From NCBI GenBank assembly GCA_965140405.1, contig OZ223208.1:1-64000 (forward strand): a stretch of 64,000 nt of DNA, written 5' to 3'. The first letter of the stretch is position 1. Each line of letters begins with the position of its first letter. Position numbers and translations under genes: made by a program. Source of the DNA: G963556115 sp963666605 (lineage in GTDB: Bacteria; Planctomycetota; SZUA-567). The notes below the pieces were generated by a model that worked only from the letters and a program-made list of their open reading frames with translations, did not search any database and was not told the origin of the DNA. Shown here piece by piece: positions 1-9,168 of the stretch.

Positions 1-260
1 TTCCTAGAGCGAAAGCTCTGAGCAAACCCACCGATAGAATTGGTCTGAGATATTTTTGAGAAATTATGCAGGGTAAGCCTGAATAGTCGTTCAATATCAT
101 CACAGTGCTGGTAGCATACAAATGTCTTCTCTGGCAAACATGCATCATCAAAAATAGCGCTACCTGCTTCGAGGCTATCTTCAAACTGCAATTCATTATC
201 TATACCCATATAACCCTGCACAGAAAACTTATTTATTTTATATACGAAATACGTAGACAT
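1..260 (-). CDS. Partial CDS, unknown protein (N-terminal 86 residues; runs off the left edge)
   Basis: An open frame starts at ATG 260-258 on the minus strand and stays open to base 1, so only the N-terminus is visible. The start is supported by a very good Shine-Dalgarno AAGGAGG (267-273 on the opposite strand), six bases before the ATG. The peptide begins MSTYFVYKINKFSVQ. It has no signal peptide or membrane segment and contains two cysteines followed by CYQHCDD. I do not recognise the family. The upstream region (261-1035) holds no convincing gene on this strand, so it is probably first in its transcript. That it is real rests on the ribosome binding site and the open frame. Confidence 0.6.
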   Translation of the reverse strand, partial: MSTYFVYKINKFSVQGYMGIDNELQFEDSLEAGSAIFDDACLPEKTFVCYQHCDDIERLFRLTLHNFSKISQTNSIGGFAQSFRSR

Positions 261-971
261 AGATTTCCTCCTTGAAATCTTACTTCACATTATTGGCATC
301 ATCCTTGATACCAGTTACTTAACACACACTACTACTTCTAAAGGCATCCACCTTAAAGCAATATCCACCTTTATATCCAGTAGTCAATTCGGCTTTGACA
401 TACCACACGTATAGCCAAATAGGCAATTAGCATATTCTCTCCAAAAGATACCACCACTATTCTGACAGCTATACAAAACCGAATCATCTATCTAATTATC
501 GGTCTCACCACAACTTACTTTAACACAATTTTGTGCTTATAATTAAACTAGAAAAACCAAGACAACACTTCACAAATGTTTGAAACAAACGGGACATACA
601 ACCGTAAAATCCCTAAATATCCGAACAATATTATAGCATACCTGATTAAACATATAAACTCACAAAATGCGAAAACATCCAAAAAACTCATAGATTTCAA
701 TAAATTTATGCTATTACAAGAACTAGCTCATAAATATCTCCTGACCATTTACCATAAAGCCATACACAGTAAGAGCCAAGACATCACACCTTGGCTCTCA
801 TAAAACAGCATAAAACTTTAACATCACCAGACATTTCCAGAGAGAACTATGGAGAATACTAGAAGGTAATCCCATAAAACCTCAAAAGAATCACACCTGG
901 CTCTACACAATACTACCATTACCAAGACCCAATACCACTTATATCATTACTACTACGTAAATCATCTCCAT
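261..971. other. Gene-poor AT-rich stretch
   Basis: Apart from the possible remnant at 320-480, I see no credible coding region. A 75-codon plus-strand frame at 576-803 lacks a ribosome binding site and recognisable motifs and is probably chance. A perfect 9-bp hairpin lies at 772-798 (AGAGCCAAG, 9-nt loop, CTTGGCTCT), without a T-run on either side. The stretch looks like decayed accessory DNA. Confidence 0.5.
320..480 (-). pseudogene. Possible cysteine-rich gene remnant, frames broken
   Basis: Two overlapping minus-strand frames each give short cysteine/aromatic-rich peptides that look protein-like but neither is a complete gene. One (about 476-390) reads LYSCQNSGGIFWREYANC and continues to a CGMSKPN end. 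The other (about 415-325) reads YVKAELTTGYKGGYCFKVDA. Joined by a frameshift they could be the C-terminal part of a small disulfide-rich surface protein. No start or ribosome binding site is visible. This is a weak call made by eye; chance open frames are possible. Confidence 0.22.
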
Positions 972-1008
972 AAAATAAAGGGCAGTAGTCAATAATGACC
1001 ACCACCCT
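972..1008 (-). terminator. Probable Rho-independent terminator of the flagellin remnant
   Basis: On the minus strand an imperfect stem (GGG/CCC, then GT/AC and GTCA/TGAC pairs) is followed by a TTTATTTT tract. It lies 28 bases beyond the stop of the flagellin fragment. Confidence 0.5.
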
Positions 1009-1035
1009 ATTCAATTTTACAACTTATAATGAGTC

Positions 1036-1489
1036 TTACTGACCAATTAGTGACAACGCTCCTTGACTTAGCTGGTTAGCCTGAGCCAACATTGAAGTAC
1101 CAGCCTGAACCAGAATCTGATTCTTAGAGAAGTTTGTCGATTCTTTTGCCATATCTGCATCTCTAATATAACTTTCAGTCTTGGTGATGTTTTCAATAGC
1201 AACAGTGAGGCTGTTAGCGTTAGTCTCGAGCATGTTAGCCTGGAACGCACCAATATTCGCACGTAGTGATGAGACGTCTTCAATCGCTCGGTCGATAATC
1301 TCAAGGCTCTTTACAGGGTCTGCCGCAAGACTTGCCCAGCCACCAGAAAGCATATCATTGATAGATAGATACTTCTCTGATTCTAAAGAAGTCTCAAAGC
1401 TATCAGTAAATTTGGTCTTGCCAAGTTCCGTAGCCGTCATATCTTTTAAAGATAGAACTGTACGCTCTTGATCTCCAGAACCCTCAACT
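1036..1489 (-). pseudogene. Flagellin, 3' remnant (C-terminal D1/D0 part only)
   Basis: The last 134 codons encode a clear flagellin C-terminal domain: the helix AIEDVSSLRANIGAFQ, then IRDADMAKEST and the terminal helix ILVQAGTSMLAQANQLSQGA, which are hallmarks of the flagellin D0/D1 region. The frame extends upstream of the first ATG (1440) by about 16 codons to a stop near 1489. There is no ribosome binding site before that ATG, and nothing resembling the conserved flagellin N-terminus is found in the next 500 bases. A whole flagellin needs both terminal helices to polymerise, so this piece cannot form filament. It is best read as a 5'-deleted pseudogene. The terminator is still present. 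Confidence 0.78.
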
Positions 1490-1904
1490 TACAAGTATTT
1501 TGAGACAAACGCGGCAATACCTATAAAATAGGACTATATAGCAATACCATCATACTAATTCATAATATACTATAAGCATATTCAACTTATCAAATTGCCA
1601 GAATCGTGCTATTTAAACATACCACACAACAAGAAGTAACGCCACACCATCCATCCAGTGACTCTACGCATCCAACTACTTGTCGTTTTGGCAACACCAA
1701 AACGGATTTTACAAAGCGCCTAACTCTACCCACCTCACTCTTTGCCTGCAATAATTAAATTCTCCGGCAAAGCTTCGCTTTATCCTCGATTTACTTTTGG
1801 AAAAAGCAACCAAAACGTCCATGACAGTTCAATACTCGCCAGCTCGCATTTCACTACATCTAATGACAAATTGGCGGGGTCAGAAGAGCCTTCCAGAGAT
1901 ACCC
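1490..1904. other. Intergenic stretch with a perfect hairpin
   Basis: No gene is supported here; plus-strand frames at 1742-2075 overlap the ftsK end and its terminator and look like chance. A perfect 8-bp hairpin, CGTTTTGG-CAACA-CCAAAACG, occupies 1684-1704. The following 100 bases are relatively GC-rich and contain CCAAAACG again at about 1811-1818, which may mark a degraded repeat unit. Confidence 0.4.
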
Positions 1905-1936
1905 AAAAAAAAATGGCGACCATCTCTGGTCGCCAT
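1905..1936 (-). terminator. Rho-independent terminator of the dut-uppP-ftsK operon
   Basis: Perfect 9-bp stem ATGGCGACC/GGTCGCCAT with a 6-nt loop (1913-1936), followed on the minus strand by eight or nine T residues (1905-1913). It lies about 40 bases after the ftsK stop. Confidence 0.9.
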
Positions 1937-1976
1937 CATTACACTCACACTTCACACACTATCTACTTACACACAA

Positions 1977-4766
1977 CTACTCCCAAGGAGTCCCAACCGG
2001 AGCTTTCTCATCATCTCTCTGCCCAGCGATAGTGGCACTCTCTTCCTGCTTATACTTCCCCTTACCAAGATTTGAGCCGCCACCAAAGTACTTTGCATAA
2101 TACTCATCCATATCGATCAAGATTTCACGAGCCTTACCCTCACGGAATGGGCCAAGAATACCAGCCTCAGCAAGTTGGTCAACAATACGACTCGCACGCC
2201 CATACCCAATACCCAGTTTACGCTGGAGTAATGATACCGACCCACGACCGGACTCGATAATCCTCTCAGCCGCTTCTAAGAAGTATTCATCAAAATCATT
2301 GATATCGATATCTCCGCCAGCTCCACCGATTACCGGGCCTTCAAGGGCAGTATGGTACTCAGGACCTTTCTGAGCCTTACAGTGGTCGACCACACGAAAT
2401 AGCTCTTCATCACTTACAAATACACCCTGAGAACGCATCACCTTACTCACACCCGGAGGTAGATACAACATATCCCCCTGCCCAAGTAACGTATCAGCAC
2501 CCATCTGATCCAGAATAATACGACTATCAATCTTACTAGACACCTGGAATGCAATACGAGAAGGCATATTTGCCTTGATTAGCCCTGTAATAACATCAGT
2601 AGACGGCCTCTGAGTTGCAAGTATCAGGTGGATACCTACCGCACGACTCTTCGCAGCCAGACGAGCAATATGATTTTCCACATCCTTCTTCGCAACCATC
2701 ATAAGGTCGGCAAGCTCATCAATAATAATAACAATAAATGGCAACTTACGAGGGAAGTGCTCAAGCTCTTCCTCACCATATACCCTACCCACACGCTTCT
2801 CAATCTCCTCAGACGATAACGCGTTGAACTTAGCAAGGTTGTTTACGTTGACCATACTCAGTTTTTCATAACGTGAGTCCATCTCCTGACACGCCCACTC
2901 AAGTACCCCTACAGCCTTCTGCATATCTGTAATCACTGGACTCATCAAGTGAGGAATATCGCGGAAACGCGACAATTCTACAACCTTCGGGTCTACCATA
3001 ATAAGTTTGCATTCATCATATCTCAGACACGTCAAGAATGACATAATAATAGAGTTGATACATACAGACTTACCACTACCCGTCGCACCAGCGATAAGTA
3101 GGTGCGGCATCTTCGCAAGGTCAGCGATTATCGGCTTACCAGATACATCTTTAGCAAGACATAGCGGTAGAGCCTGCTTACGATTATCAATATCGACAGC
3201 CTCAACCACCTCTTTTAAGGTAACTAATTCCTGATCAATATTTGGTATTTCAATACCAATAGTGTCTTTACCCGGAATAGGTGCAATAATTCTGATACTT
3301 GGCGCCTTGAGCACCATAGAGATATTATCCTGCAAACCACTTACCCTACTGAGCTTGATACCAGGAGCAAGGCTGATCTCAAACTGCGTAATCCTTGGTC
3401 CTCTCTCAATATGCACTACCTGCCCTTGGATTTTAAAATCAGCAAGCAAGTTTTCAAGTATCTTCGCCCTCTTTGCTAGAGCCGCAGGATTACCACCCTT
3501 ACGCTCAGGCACCGGATCTAGAAGATCTAACGAAGGTAGCTGATAAGGATGCGGAACTCTATCATCTTCAATCCCGCGAGTAATATTCTTTAACTCTTCT
3601 GCTTCTTCTCTAGCTTTTTTAGCAGTATCCTCAGCAGCAAGTTTCGCATAAGGATTATCACCAGAATCTTTTGAAAAATCTATCTTATCAAAATCATCTT
3701 CATCATTACCTGTATCAGCCATAATATCAACTACCGGATCTTGACTCTCTTCACTTATATCACCTTCAAACTCAGACTCACTATATGAGCTATCATCAGT
3801 CTCCATTTCATCAACAATTTCAACAACCGGATCAGCCGCAGGCGCAAGAGTCGGCTCAACCACAACCTCTGACTCTTCATCTACGATATCCTCAACCGGA
3901 GCAACAAATCTCCTCTGAGTAACTACAGCTTTTTGCTCACTTGCAGGCTCATCCGCAACTACCGCAGCATCAACAATCACACCAGACTCTTCATCATCAT
4001 CCAGTTCTAAGTTGGCTTCTTCCGCTCTTCTCGCCGCTACCTTCTCAGCGCGTTCAGCCATCCTGTCACGAGCCACCTTTGTTGCCTCACGCATCGGACT
4101 AGCTACCCCAGCTCCAGCAGTAATCATTGCTCTCATTACTTTCGGAGTAAAATTATCCTTACCCTCTTTACATACTCTAGCAGTACCACGAGCACCAGCA
4201 ACAAATATCCCAACTACGACCTCACCGATCCACTCACCTACCGAAAATATCTTGGTGCCAAAGGCTAGCACCATTCCCGTAACAAATATTACCGAACACA
4301 TCATAAAGACGCCGAGCCCACCACCATATAAATTCGCATACGGCAGTACTATCTCTGATAACAGACCACCAGAGTAGAAGTCACCACTACCCAGTAGACC
4401 ACTGAGTATAGAAACCGCAAATATCATCAGCATCCCGCCCAATACATTTACCCAAGTTCCGAAGAATTTCCCTTTATTCATCACTAGTGATCCCCAGAGA
4501 AATATCAGTCCCGAGAGCACAAAAGAAGCAATCTTACCAAAGCTCAAAATACTGCCATACGCAATCCAAGATCCTATAAGCCCTGTACTACAGTAGTTTC
4601 CACCGTTGATTGGATCGAGTGTTATATCCGCAGTAAGAAACGAGAGTAGCGTAAAGATACTCAGACCACAGAGAAATAGCCCTACAAAGAATGCGCCATA
4701 CGCTCTTCGTCCTTCAGGCTGATTACTCCGCTTCTTCGTGTTCTTCTTGACCTTTGCCTTTGCCAT
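1977..4766 (-). CDS. ftsK: FtsK/SpoIIIE-type DNA translocase
   Basis: This is a septal DNA pump that clears chromosomes from the closing division site and activates terminus recombination. The 929-residue protein has a lysine-rich cytoplasmic start, four or five membrane helices in the first 190 residues, and a long acidic Glu/Asp-rich linker (about 245-385). The motor domain carries Walker A GATGSGKSV near residue 558, Walker B IIIIDELADLM and the ILATQRPSTDVITG motif. A winged-helix gamma domain follows (LQRKLGIGYGRASRIVDQL), which normally reads KOPS/SRS polarity sites. Start ATG at 4766 follows AGAAGG. It is the last gene of a dut-uppP-ftsK run. Length and domain order are those of a full FtsK. 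Confidence 0.95.
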   Translation of the reverse strand: MAKAKVKKNTKKRSNQPEGRRAYGAFFVGLFLCGLSIFTLLSFLTADITLDPINGGNYCSTGLIGSWIAYGSILSFGKIASFVLSGLIFLWGSLVMNKGKFFGTWVNVLGGMLMIFAVSILSGLLGSGDFYSGGLLSEIVLPYANLYGGGLGVFMMCSVIFVTGMVLAFGTKIFSVGEWIGEVVVGIFVAGARGTARVCKEGKDNFTPKVMRAMITAGAGVASPMREATKVARDRMAERAEKVAARRAEEANLELDDDEESGVIVDAAVVADEPASEQKAVVTQRRFVAPVEDIVDEESEVVVEPTLAPAADPVVEIVDEMETDDSSYSESEFEGDISEESQDPVVDIMADTGNDEDDFDKIDFSKDSGDNPYAKLAAEDTAKKAREEAEELKNITRGIEDDRVPHPYQLPSLDLLDPVPERKGGNPAALAKRAKILENLLADFKIQGQVVHIERGPRITQFEISLAPGIKLSRVSGLQDNISMVLKAPSIRIIAPIPGKDTIGIEIPNIDQELVTLKEVVEAVDIDNRKQALPLCLAKDVSGKPIIADLAKMPHLLIAGATGSGKSVCINSIIMSFLTCLRYDECKLIMVDPKVVELSRFRDIPHLMSPVITDMQKAVGVLEWACQEMDSRYEKLSMVNVNNLAKFNALSSEEIEKRVGRVYGEEELEHFPRKLPFIVIIIDELADLMMVAKKDVENHIARLAAKSRAVGIHLILATQRPSTDVITGLIKANMPSRIAFQVSSKIDSRIILDQMGADTLLGQGDMLYLPPGVSKVMRSQGVFVSDEELFRVVDHCKAQKGPEYHTALEGPVIGGAGGDIDINDFDEYFLEAAERIIESGRGSVSLLQRKLGIGYGRASRIVDQLAEAGILGPFREGKAREILIDMDEYYAKYFGGGSNLGKGKYKQEESATIAGQRDDEKAPVGTPWE

Positions 4767-4849
4767 GGTATTGATACCTTCTTTCTATTTCTGATACATT
4801 TGAGTTTAATTTTCTTTATTAAAACTTCCGAGCCATCCGAACCACAGAC

Positions 4850-5641
4850 CTACTTTATAAAACCAAAGTAGACAAGTCCTACTACCCCAACTACCGCACA
4901 GTACAATGCAAACCACTCCAGAGTCTTCCCTTTAACAATACGGAGCATCAATCTTGCAGCAACCAGTCCACTTACCAATGCGACCAAACATCCTACAACA
5001 GTTGGCCCAATTGGCAGAGCAAAAATCTCCTCCGGATCTTTCAAGAATTTGAGCAAATTTGCCCCAAGTACAGCAGGCACCATAAGGAAGAAGCTGAACT
5101 TTACCGCAGCTTCTCTATCAAGCTTTAAGAGTAACCCTCCAGCAATAGTCGAACCACTCCTACTCACACCCGGTAGCATCCCTACTACTTGAAAGCACCC
5201 AATCTTGAAAGCTCTAATCCATCCGGTATTTTCAAGAGACGCCTTACCATCCTTAGTATTCTGAGCCATCATTAGTAGCGATGCAGTCAACATAAGACAA
5301 CAACATATAATCACAGGATTTTGAGCTAATGCTTCAATATTATCTTTTAGTAAAAATCCAACAACACCCGCTGGCACCGATCCAACAACTATATACCCAG
5401 CCACTCCCCACTTACCTTTATCTTTAATAATATCCAGTATATCTCGGTAAAATGCACCAACAACAGCTAGCACTGTAGCAAGATGTAAAATAATGTCGTA
5501 TGCAAAATTCTCCACCACACCATGGCCCAAGTGCTCAGCAAGTGCAAGGTGAGCACTACTTGATACAGGTAAAAACTCTGTCATTCCCTGAATGAAACCT
5601 AGGACTATTGCCCAGCTATATGTCAACGTAGAACTATCCAT
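4850..5641 (-). CDS. uppP: Undecaprenyl-diphosphatase (UppP/BacA family)
   Basis: An integral membrane enzyme that removes a phosphate from undecaprenyl diphosphate, recycling the lipid carrier for peptidoglycan and other wall polymers; it also gives bacitracin tolerance. The 263-residue protein has the two family signatures: GFIQGMTEFLPVSSSAH near the N-terminus and PGVSRSGSTI near residue 160, plus about eight hydrophobic helices. Its ATG (5641-5639) lies three bases after the dut stop, with AAGGGG in the dut tail as ribosome binding site, so the two are translationally coupled. The next gene, ftsK, follows after 83 bases. Confidence 0.95.
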   Translation of the reverse strand: MDSSTLTYSWAIVLGFIQGMTEFLPVSSSAHLALAEHLGHGVVENFAYDIILHLATVLAVVGAFYRDILDIIKDKGKWGVAGYIVVGSVPAGVVGFLLKDNIEALAQNPVIICCCLMLTASLLMMAQNTKDGKASLENTGWIRAFKIGCFQVVGMLPGVSRSGSTIAGGLLLKLDREAAVKFSFFLMVPAVLGANLLKFLKDPEEIFALPIGPTVVGCLVALVSGLVAARLMLRIVKGKTLEWFALYCAVVGVVGLVYFGFIK

Positions 5642-5644
5642 TCA

Positions 5645-6097
5645 CTACCCCTTACCCGTACTACCAAAACCGCCAGCACCACGTTCAGTATCAGAGAGCT
5701 CTGTCACCACCTCTATCTGCGCTTGAACTACCTCCTGCACAACTAGCTGAGCTATTCTATCACCTCTGTTGATTTCAAAGTCAACACTAGAAGTATTTGC
5801 AAGAATAATCCCCACCGGCCCTCTATAATCAGCATCAATTGTACCAGGTGAATTTGTCACCGTGATACCATGCTTCAAAGCTAGTCCAGATCTTGGCCTT
5901 ACTTGAATTTCATACCCTTCCTCCACAGCCATACGCAGCCCTGTAGGGATAAGTTTTATTTCTCCCGGCTTCAAAACTACTGTCGATTCCACAGCTGCTC
6001 TTACATCCATACCACTTGCGCCAGTACTTTTATATTCAGGTAGTTCTATATCTTCACACCCTTTATCTATAGTTAATTCAAGCTTCGTTGTTTTCAT
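5645..6097 (-). CDS. dut: Deoxyuridine 5'-triphosphate nucleotidohydrolase (dUTPase)
   Basis: Hydrolyses dUTP to dUMP and pyrophosphate, keeping uracil out of DNA and feeding thymidylate synthesis. The 150-residue protein shows the five motifs of the trimeric family in order: ASGMDVRA, RPRSGLALKHGI, NSPGTIDADYRGPVG, RGDRIAQLVVQ and the C-terminal ERGAGGFGSTG. This is full length for the family. It is first in an operon with uppP and ftsK; the upstream 280 bases are AT-rich and carry the terminator of the HU-like gene. Confidence 0.96.
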   Translation of the reverse strand: MKTTKLELTIDKGCEDIELPEYKSTGASGMDVRAAVESTVVLKPGEIKLIPTGLRMAVEEGYEIQVRPRSGLALKHGITVTNSPGTIDADYRGPVGIILANTSSVDFEINRGDRIAQLVVQEVVQAQIEVVTELSDTERGAGGFGSTGKG

Positions 6098-6311
6098 ATC
6101 GCATTCTCCTACAATGCCTTACATTTTTCTATCAAAATGATACTATCCACTATCCATTACTATATCGACAACTTATACCGTAGAGTCCAGTTATAATTGT
6201 AAAACTCCCAGAAATTTTGGAATATGGCTTTATAACGAATTAAATACCTAACAAGAGCGGATATTTCATATTTGTAAAAGTTTATCAAGCCTTGTGTTCA
6301 TAATACAAAAT

Positions 6312-6344
6312 TAAACACCCCTAGCTAATAGCTAGGGGTGTTTA
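6312..6344 (-). terminator. Terminator of the lysine-rich HU gene
   Basis: Near-perfect inverted repeat TAAACACCCCTAGCTA/TAGCTAGGGGTGTTTA starting 37 bases after the HU-like stop. On the minus strand it is followed by TTTTGTATTA. The GC-rich core and position support termination. Confidence 0.75.
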
Positions 6345-6381
6345 TAAAACTTAAAGTATTGCAGTCAATCTCAAATAGAGA

Positions 6382-6876
6382 CTACGCCATATCTTTTAGA
6401 CGCTTAAGAGCGCGAACCTTGATCTTGTTATGAGCAGGTTTAGCAGGCTTAGTACCAACTTCACCAGTGAATGGATTTGTCCAATTCTTCATAGCTTTTT
6501 GTGCAGGAACACGTTTCTTCTCGATCTTTAGAATACCAGGAAGTTGGAAGCTACCAGGCTTCTTTAGTTCTTTTTCTAGAAGTACTGGGATATTCTCTAG
6601 AACAGCTGCTACCTGCTTCTTCTCAAGTCCAGCCATCTCAGCCATAGTAGCGATAAGCTGTGTCTTCGTTAGAGGTTTTGTGTTATCTCTTACAATCTTC
6701 ACAGGAGCCTTCTTAGTTACTTTAGCAGGAGCTTTCTTAGTTACTTTCTTTGCAACTTTAGCAGGAGCTTTCTTGGTTACTTTTTTAGCGACCTTCTTTG
6801 CAGCCTTCTTAACAACTTTTTTAGCAACTTTTTTAGCTGCTTTCTTAACTACTTTTTTTGCGACTTTTTTTGCCAT
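6382..6876 (-). CDS. HU-family DNA-binding protein with histone H1-like lysine/alanine tail
   Basis: A nucleoid protein of 164 residues. Residues 1-65 are tandem KKVAKKV / KKAPAKV units, as in histone H1 C-terminal tails; residues 68-164 form an HU/IHF-type domain (start LTKTQLIATMAEMAG, then the DNA-binding arm with NPFTGE). Start ATG 6876 follows GGGAG. The ordinary HU fold is about 90 residues, so the tail is the addition. It is transcribed divergently from the ilvD gene, whose own N-terminus carries a similar lysine-rich tail. The repeats lie inside coding sequence and keep frame. The tail probably compacts DNA nonspecifically (inference). Confidence 0.9.
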   Translation of the reverse strand: MAKKVAKKVVKKAAKKVAKKVVKKAAKKVAKKVTKKAPAKVAKKVTKKAPAKVTKKAPVKIVRDNTKPLTKTQLIATMAEMAGLEKKQVAAVLENIPVLLEKELKKPGSFQLPGILKIEKKRVPAQKAMKNWTNPFTGEVGTKPAKPAHNKIKVRALKRLKDMA

Positions 6877-7348
6877 TTTTTTTCTCCCACTTTTAATTTA
6901 GGTAAATAATAAAATTTGCGCTTTTTGAAATATAAACAACAAACCACTAGTATGTAAGCTTTAATCTACCCGTAATACTAGTAAATAGCAACTAAAAAGC
7001 ATTAAAAAAAATAAAATATTTTACACTTATTAACAATTTAACACTACTTATTTCATTTGCCCCAACACTATTATCACACTTCCAAAAAGTAGCCATTATT
7101 TACTCAAACCCCTATATATCATTACTCAAACTCAATTATGAGACATTCATGACTTTTAATTATTAGCTCATAAGCTTAGTTTTCTCACACCAAATACTCA
7201 ACAAAAAATATTCAAAACAAGCTATTAAATCTTTATAGCTTTTTCTAATTCTATCCCTATAATCATAGTAGATATTGTTTTTAACAACACCCTCAAATAC
7301 AAATATTCAAATTAAAGTAACCGGTGAAAACGAAAGGACACCCTAATA
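6877..7348. promoter_or_regulatory. Divergent intergenic region between H1-HU and ilvD
   Basis: This 472-base stretch is very AT-rich, with many A/T tracts, and separates two divergently transcribed genes, so both promoters should lie here. I see GGGAG before the HU gene and GAAAGGA before ilvD as ribosome binding sites. I could not assign a convincing -35/-10 pair or an operator by eye. No reading frame of note is present. Confidence 0.5.
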
Positions 7349-9160
7349 ATGGCTAAGAAGAAAACTACTAAAAAGGCAACAAACAAGGTAGCAAAAAAAA
7401 CTACTGCTAAACGCATAACCAAGAAAAGCAAGGGTTATATTAATGAAGGCATCAGCAACGTCCAGGCAAAAGGCAGCAGTATCTTTGCCGGAAATAAAAA
7501 ACTACTTGGAGCAACCAGTCTTACAAAGGCTGCAGGTGTTATAAAGAATATTAAAGATTCAAGAAAACCTTATGTAACAATCATCAACTCATATACCAAC
7601 CAAATCCCAGGCCATGCTCACCTACGTGATATGGAAGACGTTCTTGAGAAGCAACTCAAGAAGCTTGGTTATAATGTATGGAAAGCAAATATTGGTGGTG
7701 CTGTATGTGACGGGATTGCGATGGGTCACTTCGGCATGAAGTACTCTCTAGCATCCAGAGAGCTCATAACAGACCAGATTGAGACAATACTCACAGCTCA
7801 CCCATGTGACGGCTGGATAGGCATTGGTAACTGTGACAAGATCGTCCCAGGTATGTATAACGCTATGGCTCGAATGAACATCCCAGCTGTTTATGTTTCA
7901 GGTGGTCCGATGCTCGCCGGAAAAGGTGGAGAAGACCTTATTACTGTATTTGAAGGTATTGGCAAGAACTCAGTTGGCAATATGTCAGACACAGCATTAG
8001 AAAGAATGGCAATGCGTTCATGCCCAGGGTGTGGTTCATGCGCTGGTATGTTTACAGCGAATTCAATGAACTGCCTCGGAGAAGTTATTGGGCTAGCTCT
8101 TAAAGGAAACGGCACAATCACAGCTGAAGTCTGGACAGACAAATCCAAGACCAAGACAAAGTACAATCCAAAACGCCTAGAGCTATTCAAAGAAGCGGCG
8201 AACGCCCTCAAAAATTGTATCGACAATAAGATTCTGCCACTAGACATCATCACAAAGGATGCTATTGATAACGCATTTATTGCCGACATGGCGATGGGTG
8301 GCAGTACAAACACCATTCTACATACACTTGCTCTTGCAGGCACAGCAGGCATCAAATACGACCTAAAACGTATCAATGTTATTTCAAAGAAAGTTCCATG
8401 TATATGTAAGGTCTCTCCATCACGTCCTGAGGTTCACATGGAGGATGTACATGCAAAGGGTGGTATCCCTGCAATACTAAAAGAGATTTCAACATCAACC
8501 CCGCTCAACCTTGATTGTAAGTCAGTTACCGGAACACTGCGTGACAACTTGAAGGGTGCAGCAAAGCCTGACGGTGATGTTATACGTACAAAAGAAGCCC
8601 CATTCAGTGTTGACGGTGGTCTAACAGTGCTATTTGGCAATATTGCCAAGCAAGGCGCAGTTGTCAAGACTGCTGGAGTAACTGAAGACATGAAAGTATT
8701 CAGCGGTCCAGCAGTAATATTCGAGTCTCAAGAAGAAGCCTTAGATGGCATCCTTTCAGGCAAGGTCAAGGACGGAGATGTTGTTGTTATCCGTTACGAA
8801 GGACCTAAGGGTGGCCCTGGCATGCAGGAGATGCTCTCTCCAACCGCAGCCCTTACTGGCGCAGGTATAAAAGCAGCACTTATTACAGATGGACGTTTCA
8901 GCGGCGGAACCAGAGGACTATGCATAGGCCATGTATCACCAGAAGCTGCTGCTGGTGGAGAGATTGCCATCATTAAGAATAGCGAAACCATCAATATCGA
9001 CACTAAGAAGCGCACTATGAATCTTGCTGTTTCAGATGCCGAGATAAAGAAACGTCTTGCTAGTCTTGGCAAGTTTACACCAAAGGTAACTAGGGGCTGG
9101 CTAGCTCGTTATTCTGCCCACGCTTGTAGCGCTGATAAGGGTGGCATCCTAGATATGTAA
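7349..9160 (+). CDS. ilvD: Dihydroxy-acid dehydratase ([4Fe-4S] type) with lysine-rich N-terminal tail
   Basis: Dehydrates 2,3-dihydroxy-3-methylbutanoate/pentanoate in valine and isoleucine synthesis. The body matches the Bacillus/archaeal-style IlvD: IPGHAHL, VCDGIAMGHFGMKYSL (Cys near 120), GNCDKIVPGM (Cys near 162) and CPGCGSCAGMFTANSMN (225-240), which supply the Fe-S ligands, then the C-terminal GRFSGGTRGLCIGHVSPEAA. The first 30 or so residues (MAKKKTTKKATNKVAKKTT onward) are absent from normal IlvD and resemble a histone H1 tail. There is no later Met before residue about 94, and GAAAGGA precedes this ATG, so the tail appears translated. Other IlvD/Edd sugar-acid dehydratases are less likely because of the VCDG and IPGH motifs. 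No other ilv gene is near. Confidence 0.88.
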   Translation: MAKKKTTKKATNKVAKKTTAKRITKKSKGYINEGISNVQAKGSSIFAGNKKLLGATSLTKAAGVIKNIKDSRKPYVTIINSYTNQIPGHAHLRDMEDVLEKQLKKLGYNVWKANIGGAVCDGIAMGHFGMKYSLASRELITDQIETILTAHPCDGWIGIGNCDKIVPGMYNAMARMNIPAVYVSGGPMLAGKGGEDLITVFEGIGKNSVGNMSDTALERMAMRSCPGCGSCAGMFTANSMNCLGEVIGLALKGNGTITAEVWTDKSKTKTKYNPKRLELFKEAANALKNCIDNKILPLDIITKDAIDNAFIADMAMGGSTNTILHTLALAGTAGIKYDLKRINVISKKVPCICKVSPSRPEVHMEDVHAKGGIPAILKEISTSTPLNLDCKSVTGTLRDNLKGAAKPDGDVIRTKEAPFSVDGGLTVLFGNIAKQGAVVKTAGVTEDMKVFSGPAVIFESQEEALDGILSGKVKDGDVVVIRYEGPKGGPGMQEMLSPTAALTGAGIKAALITDGRFSGGTRGLCIGHVSPEAAAGGEIAIIKNSETINIDTKKRTMNLAVSDAEIKKRLASLGKFTPKVTRGWLARYSAHACSADKGGILDM

Positions 9161-9168
9161 TTTTGATT

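Noticed and set aside
576..803. 75-codon plus-strand frame
   Set aside because: No ribosome binding site, no motif, AT-rich composition, and it ends in a hairpin. Probably chance.
1742..2075. Two overlapping plus-strand frames of over 90 codons
   Set aside because: They run through the ftsK terminator and into the ftsK 3' end on the opposite strand. No start signal or family.
6690..6870. Tandem DNA repeats in the HU gene as a possible repeat element or CRISPR-like array
   Set aside because: They are codon repeats of the lysine-rich tail, in frame, with no spacers.
6467..6901. 144-codon frame antisense to the H1-HU gene
   Set aside because: The Phe/Ala-rich peptide is the mirror of lysine/alanine codon repeats; the sense strand has the real gene.
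7891..9072. Long minus-strand frames within ilvD
   Set aside because: Antisense shadows of a well-identified gene.
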